A program made the position numbers and the translations under genes. This document shows, piece after piece, positions 34,974 through 44,170 of a DNA stretch of 64,000 nt. The number at the start of each line of letters is the position of its first letter. Positions within the stretch are counted from its first letter, which is position 1. The notes beneath the pieces are model-generated. The model searched no databases. It was not told the DNA's origin and saw nothing but the letters and a program-made list of their open reading frames with translations. Origin of the DNA: Verrucomicrobiaceae bacterium (GTDB taxonomy: Bacteria; Verrucomicrobiota; Verrucomicrobiia; Verrucomicrobiales; Verrucomicrobiaceae); contig CANIBP010000004.1 of the NCBI GenBank assembly GCA_947466075.1, positions 124,001-188,000 on the forward strand, read 5' to 3'.

Positions 34974-36499
34974 AACAACTATTCATCTTTCTCTTCAGCA
35001 TTACTTCAGCATGGGCGGCAACAGCGCCAAACATCCTCTTCGCCATCGCCGATGACTGGGGCCCGCATGCGAGCGCTTATGGCACACCATGGGTGAAGAC
35101 GCCCAACTTTGACCGCGTCGCGAAAGAAGGCCTGCTATTCAATCACGCCTACACGCCCAATGCCAAGTGCGCTCCATCACGTGCCTGCATCCTCACGGGC
35201 CGCAATTCATGGCAGCTCAAAGAAGCCGCCAATCACATCTGCTACTTCCCGGCGGAGTTCAAAGGCTGGGGCGAGGCCTTGGCGGAAAAAGGCTGGAATG
35301 TCGGCCACACGACGAAAGGCTGGGGGCCTGGCATCGCACTCGATGTGAATGGCAAGCCACGCCAGATGACCGGCGTGGCCTACAACAAGCGCAAAACCAC
35401 GCCACCGACGCCGGATATTCTCAACACCGACTATGCTGCGAACTTCGATGACTTCCTCAATGCTGCGCCCGCTGAGAAACCCTGGTGCTTCTGGTATGGC
35501 AGCGTGGAGCCGCATCGCAGTTATGAATTCGGCAGCGGCGTGAAGAAGGGCGGCAAAAAGCTCACGGACATCGATCATGTGCCCGCCTACTGGCCCGACA
35601 ACGATGTAATCCGGAACGACATGCTCGACTACGCCTTCGAGGTCGAGCATTTCGACGCGCATCTCGGCCGCATGCTCGAGGATCTAGAAAAACGTGGCCT
35701 GCTCGACAATACGCTTGTCATCGTCACCGCTGATCACGGCATGCCGTTCCCGCGCAGCAAAGGCAACGCCAACGTGCAAGCCAATCATGTGCCGCTCGCG
35801 ATGATGTGGAAGAAAGGCATCACGAACCCTGGCCGCGTCATGAATGATTTTGTGAGCTTCATTGATCTCGCACCCACCTTGATCGAAGTCGCTGGTTATA
35901 AATGGAGCGAAACTGGAATGGCCGAATCTCCTGGTCGCAGTTTGACCGATATTTTTGCCAATATGCCAGTCCACACGCGTGATCATGTGCTCATCGGCAA
36001 AGAGCGCACCGACATTGGTCGTCCGAATGACTGGGGTTATCCCATCCGTGCCATCGTGAAGCACGACAGCGTCTTCATTGAAAACTTCGAGCCCACACGC
36101 TGGCCCGGCGGCAATCCTGAGACCGGTTACATGGATTGCGATGCGGGAGCGACGAAGAGTTTCATCATCGACGCGCATCGCAAGAACCCGACCGATCGCT
36201 TCTGGCAGCTTTGCTTCGGTCTGCGTCCTGCGACGGAATTTTACGACCTCAAAGCCGATCCCGACTTCGTGAAGAATATTTCCACGGATCCGCGAGCTGT
36301 TGCCATGCGCGATCAATTACATGCCGAGCTCAAGCAGCAGGGCGATCCACGTATGGACGGCAAAGGCGACATCTTCGATAAGTATGAGCATGCTTCAAAA
36401 GGCAACGTGGGCTTCTACGAAAAGTTCATGCGCGGCGAACCCGTGAAGGCCGGTTGGATCAATCAAAGTGACATCGAACCAACAAAACCACTGCCATGA
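34970..36499 (+). CDS. Secreted sulfatase (family S1), heparan N-sulfatase-like
   Basis: A 509-residue exported sulfatase with signal peptide (1-17). The metal ligands appear in [10 protein letters not shown] (Asp28, Asp29), and the formylglycine motif is C67-A-P-S-R71. [25 protein letters not shown] gives the second half of the metal site. The start pattern ([18 protein letters not shown], then [13 protein letters not shown]) resembles sulfamidase/heparan N-sulfatase-like members of the S1 family; this is a by-eye resemblance. It is coupled to the beta-helix gene upstream and to the trypsin-like gene downstream by ATGA overlaps. Substrate unproven. Confidence 0.88.
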   Translation: MKQLFIFLFSITSAWAATAPNILFAIADDWGPHASAYGTPWVKTPNFDRVAKEGLLFNHAYTPNAKCAPSRACILTGRNSWQLKEAANHICYFPAEFKGWGEALAEKGWNVGHTTKGWGPGIALDVNGKPRQMTGVAYNKRKTTPPTPDILNTDYAANFDDFLNAAPAEKPWCFWYGSVEPHRSYEFGSGVKKGGKKLTDIDHVPAYWPDNDVIRNDMLDYAFEVEHFDAHLGRMLEDLEKRGLLDNTLVIVTADHGMPFPRSKGNANVQANHVPLAMMWKKGITNPGRVMNDFVSFIDLAPTLIEVAGYKWSETGMAESPGRSLTDIFANMPVHTRDHVLIGKERTDIGRPNDWGYPIRAIVKHDSVFIENFEPTRWPGGNPETGYMDCDAGATKSFIIDAHRKNPTDRFWQLCFGLRPATEFYDLKADPDFVKNISTDPRAVAMRDQLHAELKQQGDPRMDGKGDIFDKYEHASKGNVGFYEKFMRGEPVKAGWINQSDIEPTKPLP

Positions 36500-36960
36500 T
36501 TACAAAACGCACGCCACCCAAAGCGCCTGACATGATCAGGCTCTTGCCGCTCTTGCTCCTGCCCGCCATAATGACACGTGCAGCGGATATCTCCTGGATC
36601 GAGGATGCCGTTATCCAGCAGGCCCGAAAAGCGGTCGTTAAAATTCTGATGCCGCCACGCTCGCATTTAAAAGACGTCGCAGTCACCGGTGGTGTCTTGC
36701 TTGATGTCGCCCAGAGAACAAGCACCGGTTTTTTTGCCACCCCCGACGGACTGGTGATCCTCTCAGCAGCTGGACTCGAAGGCACAAACAAGATTTCACT
36801 GGTCCTGCATGATGGGCGTCAGGTGGAAGACGCGAGTCTTCTAGCGGTTGACCCCTTGAACGATTTGGCAGTGCTTCGCACAGGCGTCGCTGCTCCACAC
36901 TTTCTCGTCGGCGCAGCCCAACAACCTGACCCCAGGCACTGCATGTGCCGCCTTGGCTGA
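36496..36960 (+). CDS. Trypsin-like protease-fold domain, 5' half of a frameshifted gene
   Basis: A 154-codon reading frame with a signal peptide (best from ATG 36532: [17 protein letters not shown]) and the first half of a trypsin-like fold: [22 protein letters not shown] then [12 protein letters not shown]. The position of the catalytic His is occupied by SAAG, while the Asp (NDLAVL) remains, so the enzyme is probably inactive. The frame stops at 36958-36960, but the continuation of the fold is found one base out of frame ([19 protein letters not shown], then the next gene). The break lies around 36905-36945. It could be a true mutation or a sequencing error. ATG 36496 overlaps the sulfatase stop. 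Confidence 0.6.
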   Translation: MITKRTPPKAPDMIRLLPLLLLPAIMTRAADISWIEDAVIQQARKAVVKILMPPRSHLKDVAVTGGVLLDVAQRTSTGFFATPDGLVILSAAGLEGTNKISLVLHDGRQVEDASLLAVDPLNDLAVLRTGVAAPHFLVGAAQQPDPRHCMCRLG

Positions 36961-37924
36961 AGGCGGACAAGCCGTTGCTGACGGCGTCCTGCTGGCTTTT
37001 CGTGGCACCGAGGATTGGACCTCTACACGGATCTTGAATATGTGGAGTGTTGCTTTGAATCCAAAGATCACCGGCCTCACAGGCGCTCCGATCATCGACA
37101 AGGGAGGCAATCTTATAGCCATGTGTGACTTGATGAAGTTCAGCGAAGGTAGAACTTCGCAGAAGTTTGTCTTCGCTTTCCCAAATCAGCTTATCACGGC
37201 AGTGTTGGAGAATGCTCGGAAAGCCGTACACACCATCCCATTTCCAAAACCCGGTGACATCACTGGCTTCGGCTACCCTCGGTCTATCCGGTATTGGGAA
37301 GGCATGGTGGCTCTGAACAAAAAGGAATACTTGGCGGCTGAGGAGGCCTTTCAGGCGGCTTTGGAAGAGCAACCAGACCACCCGCTCATTCTCCAGCAAT
37401 TGGCCAGCAGCCAGAACTTCAAAGGGGACCGCATCACTGCAATACTCACCACGCGTCGGCTCTTGCGACTTTACCCAACGAATATGCAGGCCGTCATCAA
37501 TCTAGGCAAGTGGCTTGCCCAAGAGCCTGCCGGTCTTGAAAGCTCTATCGATTATTTCCGCAAACTTGCCAAGCAATACTCCGAGTCAGGTAAAGTGGCT
37601 GGAATCCTAGGCGTCTACCTAACCAAATCGGGCCGGGTCGAAGAGGCACTTCCAGCCTTGAAACAATGGACTGAACTGGAGCCAGACCACATGGAAGCAT
37701 GGCGCATTTATGCTGACACCCTTCTTAAAGCCCGAAAGTTTTCCGAATCCACCACAGCCCAAGAGCGATTCAATGAACTTGAGTCCCTGTTTTTAAGCTA
37801 CGCTACTTCAGTCCCAAGCACCCAAGATGATCAATCTTTCGCAGGGTGGCTTGACCGGCTCCGACCCGCTGCGATGACTTCATCGAGCTTCGTGATCATC
37901 TCTTTGAGTTTTCCCGGGTTCTGA
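36953..37924 (+). CDS. Trypsin-like fold remainder plus TPR repeats, 3' half of a frameshifted gene
   Basis: A 323-codon frame opening with TTG at 36953, though the true upstream sequence is the preceding frame. It holds the second half of the protease fold, where the GNSGGP nucleophile loop is replaced by GLTGAP, so the catalytic Ser is missing. Tetratricopeptide repeats follow from about residue 105 to 280 (for example YLAAEEAFQAALEEQPDHPLILQQLA and LEPDHMEAWRIYADTLLKA). Base composition is visibly lower in GC than the flanking sulfatases. The last 31 codons overlap the convergent sulfatase gene (37831-37924), and the tail looks like antisense of that gene, so the natural stop may have been lost. 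Confidence 0.6.
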   Translation: MAEGGQAVADGVLLAFRGTEDWTSTRILNMWSVALNPKITGLTGAPIIDKGGNLIAMCDLMKFSEGRTSQKFVFAFPNQLITAVLENARKAVHTIPFPKPGDITGFGYPRSIRYWEGMVALNKKEYLAAEEAFQAALEEQPDHPLILQQLASSQNFKGDRITAILTTRRLLRLYPTNMQAVINLGKWLAQEPAGLESSIDYFRKLAKQYSESGKVAGILGVYLTKSGRVEEALPALKQWTELEPDHMEAWRIYADTLLKARKFSESTTAQERFNELESLFLSYATSVPSTQDDQSFAGWLDRLRPAAMTSSSFVIISLSFPGF

Positions 37925-39372
37925 GCGCTCACGTCGTTTGTTTCACCGGAGTCATCGGGCAGATGATACAAGCGATGGAAGCCACCGGAGTCGGCGCGTG
38001 GCTTGCGAGTCACCGTGGCTTCTGATTTTCCCTTCGACTTCATCCGCACGAGTTTCCAGTCGCCCATGCGCAGGCCGAAGTTGGCGCCGCTGTTGTCTTG
38101 CTGGAGCAAATGATCGCGGCCTTTGGCATCGGATTCACCGAGAAGGGCCGGGAGGACGTTCATGCTGTCGAGGCAGACGCTTTCAGCCAATGGCGCGCCT
38201 GTGAGTGCGGCGACGCTGGCGGCGATGTCAATCGTGCAGACGACTTGTTCGGATACGCCGGGTTTGATGCGGCCTGACCAGCGTGTGATGAAGGGCGTGC
38301 GCGTGCCACCTTCCAGCACACTGTATTTGCCGCCGCTGAATGGGCCAGCGGGCTCGTGCGTGCCGAGTTTTTCCACCGCGCCGTCTTTATAGCCGTCATC
38401 GAGCACGGGACCGTTGTCGGAGCAGAGCACGATGAGTGTGTTCTCGGCCAGCTTGAGGCGGTCGAGTGTCTTCATGATTTCACCGACGCACCAGTCGAAC
38501 TCCACGATCGCATCACCACGAAAGCCGAGCGGCGTTTGGCCTTGGAAACGCTCATGCGGCATGCGCGGCACATGAATGTCATGGCTGGCAAAGTAGAGGA
38601 AGAACGGACTATCTTTGTGCGCTTCGATCCACTTGTTGGACTCGTTGATCCATGCGTCACCCAGGTCTTCATCGCGGAAGCGTGCGGCATTGCCACCGGT
38701 GTAGAAACCGATGCGGCTGATGCCGTTGTGGATCGTCTGATTGTGTCCGTGGCTCCAATCCATCTTCAGCGTGCTGCGATGCGTGATGCCGGTGGGATGA
38801 TTTACATCAGGAGCCTTATCGCCCACCCAAAGCGGGTCTTTGGGGTCGAGATTCAGCACGCGGTGATCATGCACATACACCTGCGGCACGCGGTCATTCG
38901 TCGTTGGCAGGAGGTGGCAGTGATCAAAACCGATTTCGAGCGGCCCGGGCTTCAATTCGCCATTCCAGTCGGGTTTTGGATCGCCAAGGCCGAGATGCCA
39001 TTTGCCGATCACCGCCGTGGCATATCCCGCTTTCTTCAAGATCGACGCGATGGTCTCGGTGCCAGGCCGAATGATCGCCGGACCATTCGGCGGAGCGATA
39101 CCGGTGTTCTTTTGCCGAAAGGCATACGTTCCTGTCAGCAGTGAAAAACGTGTCGGTGTGCATGTGGAGGCCGAGCAGTAGCCGCTGGTGAAGCGCTGAC
39201 CTTCGGCGGCCAGTTTGTCGATGTTCGGTGTCTTCACCGCCTTCGCGCCGTAGCAGCCGACATCGCCGTAGCCTAGGTCATCCGCCATGATGACGATGAT
39301 GTTCGGCTTCTCTGCCAAGAGCAGGGATGAGAAGACGGAAAGGAAGAGCAGCAAAGAGCAAAGTCGAGTCAT
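37831..39372 (-). CDS. Secreted sulfatase (family S1), arylsulfatase A/GALNS-like
   Basis: A 513-residue exported sulfatase. Signal peptide 1-20; KPNIIVIMADDLGYGDVGCYG (Asp31, Asp32) opens the core; the formylglycine motif is C71-T-P-T-R75, an accepted variant of CxPxR. LCSDNGPVLDDGYKDGA carries the further metal ligands, followed by RTPFITRWSGRI. The layout (GYGDVGCYG and TCTPTRFSLLTG) is that of the arylsulfatase A/galactosamine-6-sulfatase group. Start chosen at ATG 39372 for the signal peptide; the frame remains open to 39450. It diverges from another sulfatase at 39443 with a 70-base shared promoter region. Confidence 0.88.
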   Translation of the reverse strand: MTRLCSLLLFLSVFSSLLLAEKPNIIVIMADDLGYGDVGCYGAKAVKTPNIDKLAAEGQRFTSGYCSASTCTPTRFSLLTGTYAFRQKNTGIAPPNGPAIIRPGTETIASILKKAGYATAVIGKWHLGLGDPKPDWNGELKPGPLEIGFDHCHLLPTTNDRVPQVYVHDHRVLNLDPKDPLWVGDKAPDVNHPTGITHRSTLKMDWSHGHNQTIHNGISRIGFYTGGNAARFRDEDLGDAWINESNKWIEAHKDSPFFLYFASHDIHVPRMPHERFQGQTPLGFRGDAIVEFDWCVGEIMKTLDRLKLAENTLIVLCSDNGPVLDDGYKDGAVEKLGTHEPAGPFSGGKYSVLEGGTRTPFITRWSGRIKPGVSEQVVCTIDIAASVAALTGAPLAESVCLDSMNVLPALLGESDAKGRDHLLQQDNSGANFGLRMGDWKLVRMKSKGKSEATVTRKPRADSGGFHRLYHLPDDSGETNDVSAQNPGKLKEMITKLDEVIAAGRSRSSHPAKD

Positions 39373-39442
39373 GCGCACAAGACGGGCGATTTGCGGCTGC
39401 ATTTCAAGGAAGTTTGTTGCCACAGCCACGTTCTCACACGCC

Positions 39443-41038
39443 ATGCGCATTCTTTCGCTTCTCCTCGTGTCAATCTTCGCCGTTCAGCATTCGGCATTTT
39501 CGGCCCAGCCGAACTTCCTTCTCGTCATGGTCGATGACATGGGCTTCTCCGATCTCGGCTGCTACGGAAGCGAGATCGATACGCCGAACATGGACAAACT
39601 TGCGGCGGGTGGCGTGCGCTTCACGCAGTTCTACAACACCGCGAAGTGTCACTCATCACGCGTGAGCCTTCTGAGTGGCCGTTGGTGCAAGCAAGCCGGT
39701 GACACCGCCTTGAGCCGTGCCGTCATCCTCCCTGAGGTGCTCGCGCCTGCAGGTTACTTCACCGCCATGACCGGCAAATGGCATCTCGACAAAGAACCCA
39801 CCGACTTCGGCTTCCAGCGCTACTTCGGTCATCTCTCCGGTGCGACGAACTACTTTCTCGGCGACAAGACCTTCCGCCTCAATGGCGAGAATTTCGACGT
39901 TCCCGAGAAAGGCTTCTACACCACCATCGCAAATGTGGATCGTGCCATCGAGTTCATCGGCGAAGCGCGCGCTGCGAAGAAGCCGTGGTTTCAATACATC
40001 GCCTTCAATGCCCCGCATGCGCCGCTCCAACCATTGGAGCAGGACTTCAAAAAATACCTCGGACGCTACGATGTTGGCTGGGACACGATTCGCTCTGCGC
40101 GAGTCGCGAAGCAGAAGCAAATCGGTCTGTTGCCTGCCAACACCGCTGAATCGCCGCGCCCAGAGCACATTCCTGAATGGTCGAAACTCAGCGACGATCA
40201 ACGCACCGGCGAAATTCGTCTCATGACCGCTTATGCGGGTCTCATCGACCGCATCGACCAGGAAATGGGTCGTCTCATCATCAATCTCGAAAAAGCAGGC
40301 GAACTCGACAACACCGTCATCCTCTTCGTTTCCGACAATGGCGCGTGTCCCTTCGGTCGCGGCGGTGCCACGCCCAACACCGAGCCCTACGATCCCAAAA
40401 CGCATTGGGGAGACAGCACCGGCTGGGCCTGGGCGCGAAACTCGCCCTTCCGGTTCTACAAGCAGAACCAGTTCGAAGGCGGCATCTCATCGCCCGCCAT
40501 CTTGCATTGGCCCGCCGGATTGAAACAGAAGCCCGGCAGCGTCGTCAGCAATCCCGCGCATCTCGTCGATGTGCTGCCTACCTTTGCCGAACTCGCCGAC
40601 GCGAAAGTGCCGACGACTTTCTCCGGTCGCGAACCCACGCCACTCGCCGGCATCTCGCTCGCACCGATCATTGCTGGTGGCGAAATCAAAGAACGTCCTC
40701 CGATTCATCTACTCTTCTCCAGCGATCGCGGCCTGCGCAATGGTGAGTGGAAGCTCGTCAGCTTCCAAAGCCAGCCTTGGGAACTCTACCACATGCCCGA
40801 TGACCGTACCGAGCTCCATGACGTCGCCGCAGATCATCCCGACATCGTCGCCCGCATGGTCAAGCAATGGCATGACATGACCGCGAACGTCCTTCTCGCC
40901 ACCGGCAAAGAAACCAAGCCCGTCGCTACCGAAGCCACGCCGAAACTCAATCCCGCCTGGTCGCAATACAACGACGAAGCCTCCGAAAAACCGAAGAAGA
41001 GGGGCAAAGGCAAAAAGAAAGCAGCCCAACTTCAATGA
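39443..41038 (+). CDS. Secreted sulfatase with unusual C-H-S-S-R maturation motif
   Basis: A 531-residue exported sulfatase homologue. Signal peptide 1-21; QPNFLLVMVDDMGFSDLGCYG (Asp31, Asp32) and FVSDNGACPFGRGG provide the metal-site residues. At the position of the formylglycine motif the sequence is C69-H-S-S-R73 where most relatives have C-x-P-S/T-R, so the proline is replaced by serine. Proline is usually considered important for recognition by the formylglycine-generating enzyme, although C-x-S/A variants are accepted by some maturases. The protein ends with a Lys/Gly-rich tail. Start chosen at ATG 39443; a frame open from 39287 would overlap the divergent sulfatase's coding region. Confidence 0.87.
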   Translation: MRILSLLLVSIFAVQHSAFSAQPNFLLVMVDDMGFSDLGCYGSEIDTPNMDKLAAGGVRFTQFYNTAKCHSSRVSLLSGRWCKQAGDTALSRAVILPEVLAPAGYFTAMTGKWHLDKEPTDFGFQRYFGHLSGATNYFLGDKTFRLNGENFDVPEKGFYTTIANVDRAIEFIGEARAAKKPWFQYIAFNAPHAPLQPLEQDFKKYLGRYDVGWDTIRSARVAKQKQIGLLPANTAESPRPEHIPEWSKLSDDQRTGEIRLMTAYAGLIDRIDQEMGRLIINLEKAGELDNTVILFVSDNGACPFGRGGATPNTEPYDPKTHWGDSTGWAWARNSPFRFYKQNQFEGGISSPAILHWPAGLKQKPGSVVSNPAHLVDVLPTFAELADAKVPTTFSGREPTPLAGISLAPIIAGGEIKERPPIHLLFSSDRGLRNGEWKLVSFQSQPWELYHMPDDRTELHDVAADHPDIVARMVKQWHDMTANVLLATGKETKPVATEATPKLNPAWSQYNDEASEKPKKRGKGKKKAAQLQ

Positions 41039-41081
41039 CATCTTTCAAGCTTAGCCGAATCGACCTCCACTACTTCAAACC

Positions 41082-41777
41082 ATGAAGCTCTTTTTCATTC
41101 CTCTCCTCTTCGTCAGCTCACTCCACGCCGACTTCATCACGCCGCTTTTCTCCGATGACTTCAATCGCGATGAAGCCACGCCCGGCAAAGAAGACATCGG
41201 CAATGGCTGGACCAGCAACAGTGCTTGGCGTGCGAAGGGCCATCAACAGGTCGATCTCAAGGACGGCGTCATGCACGTCACGAAGCACGCGGAGGCCGAT
41301 CACGGCGTCGCCATCTTCCACGCGGCGGAGTTTCAAGACGGTCTCGTCGAGTTGAAGTTCAAACTCGGTGAAGGCGACGATCTCGGCGTCGATTTCGTCG
41401 ATCGCGAGTTGAAGACCGTGCACGCCGGGCACCTTTGCATGGCCCGGGTAACGAACAAGAACCTCACGATCATGGATTCGAAGACCGGCGGCATGGATCT
41501 CAAGATTCAAGAGCGTCGCAAAGCCGGTGACAAATCACCTGAACTCGCTGCACTGCTCAAATCGAAGACAAAATCCCCCAAGCTCGATCTCAAGGCCGAA
41601 GACTGGCACACGATGCACATCAAGATCGTCGCCGATCAAATGTCCGTCCGCATCGACGGACAGGAAATCGGCTCCTTCAGCAGCGAAGGCATCGCGCATC
41701 CCACCAAACGCATGATCACGCTCGCCGTAAACAAATCCGCGCAGGTGGATGACGTGAAGGTGTCGAAACTGAAGTGA
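41082..41777 (+). CDS. Secreted concanavalin-like protein (DUF1080/3-keto-disaccharide hydrolase-like)
   Basis: A 231-residue protein with a signal peptide (1-16). It begins [21 protein letters not shown] and contains [22 protein letters not shown] and [26 protein letters not shown], which match the jelly-roll fold of DUF1080 or LamG-type domains. DUF1080 members hydrolyse 3-keto-disaccharides or bind sugar; whether this small version is catalytic is unclear because no acid pair can be singled out. It lies between a sulfatase and an NHL protein and overlaps the next frame's GTG by four bases. Likely works on the same glycan as the sulfatases. Confidence 0.6.
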   Translation: MKLFFIPLLFVSSLHADFITPLFSDDFNRDEATPGKEDIGNGWTSNSAWRAKGHQQVDLKDGVMHVTKHAEADHGVAIFHAAEFQDGLVELKFKLGEGDDLGVDFVDRELKTVHAGHLCMARVTNKNLTIMDSKTGGMDLKIQERRKAGDKSPELAALLKSKTKSPKLDLKAEDWHTMHIKIVADQMSVRIDGQEIGSFSSEGIAHPTKRMITLAVNKSAQVDDVKVSKLK

Positions 41778-41779
41778 GC

Positions 41780-42736
41780 ATGCGACTCGCTTGCTCCATC
41801 TTCTTGCTCGCAACAGCAGCTCTCGCCCAGCCGCAGCATGAAGTCGTGACCAACTGGCCGCAGTTGCCCGAGGGGCATCAACTCGGTCTTTGCGCCGGTG
41901 TTGGCGTCGATGCGCAGAACCGTGTCTTCATCTTCCATCGCAGTGGGCGGACGTGGTCGAATCCGTTTCCGACGGAAGCGATTGTTGCTCCGACGGTGAG
42001 TTTGTTGGATGGCGCGAGTGGCAAGCTGCTTAGCGCTTGGGGTGAGAACCGCTTCATCATGCCGCACGGGCTCACGGTCGATCATGAGGGCAATCTCTGG
42101 CTCACCGATGTGGGACTGCATCAGGTCTTCAAATGCACGCCGGAGGGCAAGGTGCTGCTCACGCTCGGTGAGGCGAGTGTGCCTGGCAATGATCACGCGC
42201 ACTTCAATCTGCCCACTGATGTCGCGGTGCTGCGTGATGGCTCGTTTTATGTCAGCGACGGTTACAAGAACACACGCGTGATAAAATTCAGCGCTGCGGG
42301 CCAGTTTGAGTTCGAGTGGGGCACGAAAGGGAAGGGGAATGGCGAGTTCAATTTGCCGCATGGCATCGCGATTGATGCGCTAGGCCGGGTGATCGTCTGT
42401 GATCGCGAAAACGAACGGTTACAGGTCTTTGATGCCAAAGGCGGCTTTCTTCATGAATGGAAAGGCCCACAGATCGGTAAGCCCTACGGCATCGAAATCG
42501 ACGCTAATGGCCGCATCTTTGTCATCGATGGCGGTTCGCCTTCGCTGAAGCCGGCGGAACGCGGCAAGGCGGTTGAACTCGATGCGCAAGGGCAGGTGAT
42601 CGACACCTTTGGTTCGTTTGGCAGCGGTGCGGGGCAGTTTCAGCTCGGCCACGATATTGCGGTGGGGCCGGATGGTGCGGTGTATGTCGCGGAGGGCACG
42701 GGTGCGCGGGTGCAGAAGTTTGTGCGCAAGAAATGA
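41780..42736 (+). CDS. Secreted NHL-repeat beta-propeller protein, alpha-amidating-lyase-like
   Basis: A 318-residue exported protein with a signal peptide (MRLACSIFLLATAALA) and six or so NHL repeats: FIMPHGLTVDHEGNLWLTD, FNLPTDVAVLRDGSFYVSD, FNLPHGIAIDALGRVIVCD, YGIEIDANGRIFVID and FQLGHDIAVGPDGAVYVAE. The repeat type resembles the lyase domain of peptidylglycine alpha-amidating enzymes, but bacterial homologues in this phylum have no proven reaction. ATG 41780 is chosen; a GTG at 41774 would overlap the previous stop and adds two residues. Its stop overlaps the next sulfatase's ATG (ATGA), so the two are co-translated. Confidence 0.8.
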   Translation: MRLACSIFLLATAALAQPQHEVVTNWPQLPEGHQLGLCAGVGVDAQNRVFIFHRSGRTWSNPFPTEAIVAPTVSLLDGASGKLLSAWGENRFIMPHGLTVDHEGNLWLTDVGLHQVFKCTPEGKVLLTLGEASVPGNDHAHFNLPTDVAVLRDGSFYVSDGYKNTRVIKFSAAGQFEFEWGTKGKGNGEFNLPHGIAIDALGRVIVCDRENERLQVFDAKGGFLHEWKGPQIGKPYGIEIDANGRIFVIDGGSPSLKPAERGKAVELDAQGQVIDTFGSFGSGAGQFQLGHDIAVGPDGAVYVAEGTGARVQKFVRKK

Positions 42737-44130
42737 GGCTGCGTGCAGTTTCCACGCGTCCCATGCGCAACTTTCTTTTCCTGCTCTTCAGTTCGTCGCT
42801 TCTTGCCGCGAAACCGAATGTCCTGCTCATCATGGCCGATGACCTTCGCGACTTTGGCGGTGCTTTCACGAAGGATGTGGTCAAGACGCCGAACTTGGAT
42901 CGCCTTCGAGCACACGGCACTACTTTTGAAAAAGCCTACGTGCAGTATCCCGTGTGCAATCCGAGCCGCAGCAGCATGATGACCGGCCTGCGTGCCGAGC
43001 AGACTGGCATCACCGGCAATGACACGAAGTTCCGCGAAAAACTGCCGGACATCATCACGCTGCCGCAACTTTGCAAAGAGGCTGGATGGCAGTCGCATGC
43101 GTTTGGAAAGCTCTACCACCTCGGCGGAGGCAAAAACGTCGAAGCGAAGCAGGCGTGGATGGACGCAGGCAAGTCCTGGCACACCGCGCAGGCTTTTGAG
43201 GCTACCAAGACTGGCAAGAAGATGATCGAAGGCCGCAACGTGACCAGCGGCGAGCTGAACTGGTGCCAATGGGGAGCCGCCGACGGCACCGATGAGGATC
43301 AACCTGATGGCCAAATCGCCGCTGCCACCGTGGCGATGATCGAGAAGCAAGGCGAGACGCCGTGGTTCATCGGCTGCGGCTTCATGAAGCCACACGATCC
43401 CTTCATCGCGCCAAAGAAATACTTCGATCTCTATCCGCTGGAGTCTGTGAAGCCGTGGCACGATCCTGCGGAGATGGAAGCCGTGCGAAAGGATGCTGTA
43501 GGTTTCGGCGGATACGGCGAGGCTTTCGCGAAGTTCACCGACAAGGAATGGCGAGGGCTGTTCCGCGCTTATTGCGCTGGCACCAGCTTCATGGATGCAC
43601 AACTCGGTCGCGTGCTTGATGCGCTCGATAAAAACAACCTCTGGGACAAGACCCTCGTCATCTTCGTCGGCGATCACGGTTACCACACGGGCGAGCGGAG
43701 TTGGTGGAACAAGAACACGCTGTTTGAGCGCAGTTGCCGCGCACCTCTCATCATCGCCGCACCTGGAATGAAGGGCGGTCAAACAACTCGCTCACTCGTT
43801 GAGTTCGTCGATCTGTATCCCACCATCGCCGAGTTCTGCGGCCTCTCGATGCCACATGCGGCTGCTGGCGTCAGTTTGAAGTCTGTTTTACAAAACCCCT
43901 CGGTAAGTGTGAAGGACGCCGCCTTCACCCTCGTCACGCGTGGGCCTAAACTTTATGCTCAAAGCATCCGCACCTCACGCTGGCGCTTCAATCTCTGGAG
44001 CGACGGCCAGACCGAACTCTACGATCACGTCGCCGATCCCGAAGAACTGCATAACGTCTCTGCCAAGCACACTGATGTGGTGAGTGAACTCACGGTGAAG
44101 ATCAAAACGCTGCCGCCGCTCAAGCCGTGA
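42733..44130 (+). CDS. Secreted sulfatase (family S1), iduronate-2-sulfatase-like
   Basis: A 465-residue exported sulfatase. The N-terminus up to about residue 26 is a signal peptide (hydrophobic core FLFLLFSSSLLA); AKPNVLLIMADDLRDFGG holds the first metal ligands. The maturation motif is C75-N-P-S-R79 and VGDHGYHTGERSWWNKNTLFER gives the second metal cluster. LRDFGG, CNPSRSSMMTGLRAEQTGI and GFMKPHDPF are typical of the iduronate-2-sulfatase-like group. Start at ATG 42733 gives an ATGA overlap with the NHL gene; a start at ATG 42763 would shorten the leader by ten residues. Substrate unproven, but the group often acts on 2-O-sulfated uronates. Confidence 0.88.
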   Translation: MRLRAVSTRPMRNFLFLLFSSSLLAAKPNVLLIMADDLRDFGGAFTKDVVKTPNLDRLRAHGTTFEKAYVQYPVCNPSRSSMMTGLRAEQTGITGNDTKFREKLPDIITLPQLCKEAGWQSHAFGKLYHLGGGKNVEAKQAWMDAGKSWHTAQAFEATKTGKKMIEGRNVTSGELNWCQWGAADGTDEDQPDGQIAAATVAMIEKQGETPWFIGCGFMKPHDPFIAPKKYFDLYPLESVKPWHDPAEMEAVRKDAVGFGGYGEAFAKFTDKEWRGLFRAYCAGTSFMDAQLGRVLDALDKNNLWDKTLVIFVGDHGYHTGERSWWNKNTLFERSCRAPLIIAAPGMKGGQTTRSLVEFVDLYPTIAEFCGLSMPHAAAGVSLKSVLQNPSVSVKDAAFTLVTRGPKLYAQSIRTSRWRFNLWSDGQTELYDHVADPEELHNVSAKHTDVVSELTVKIKTLPPLKP

Positions 44131-44170
44131 TAACATGGCAGATCGGGTATGATGCCAGCGTATCTTGAGA

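Noticed and set aside
36496..37924. Programmed ribosomal frameshift in the trypsin-like/TPR gene
   Set aside because: No slippery heptamer or clear downstream pseudoknot was seen; mutation or sequence error is simpler.
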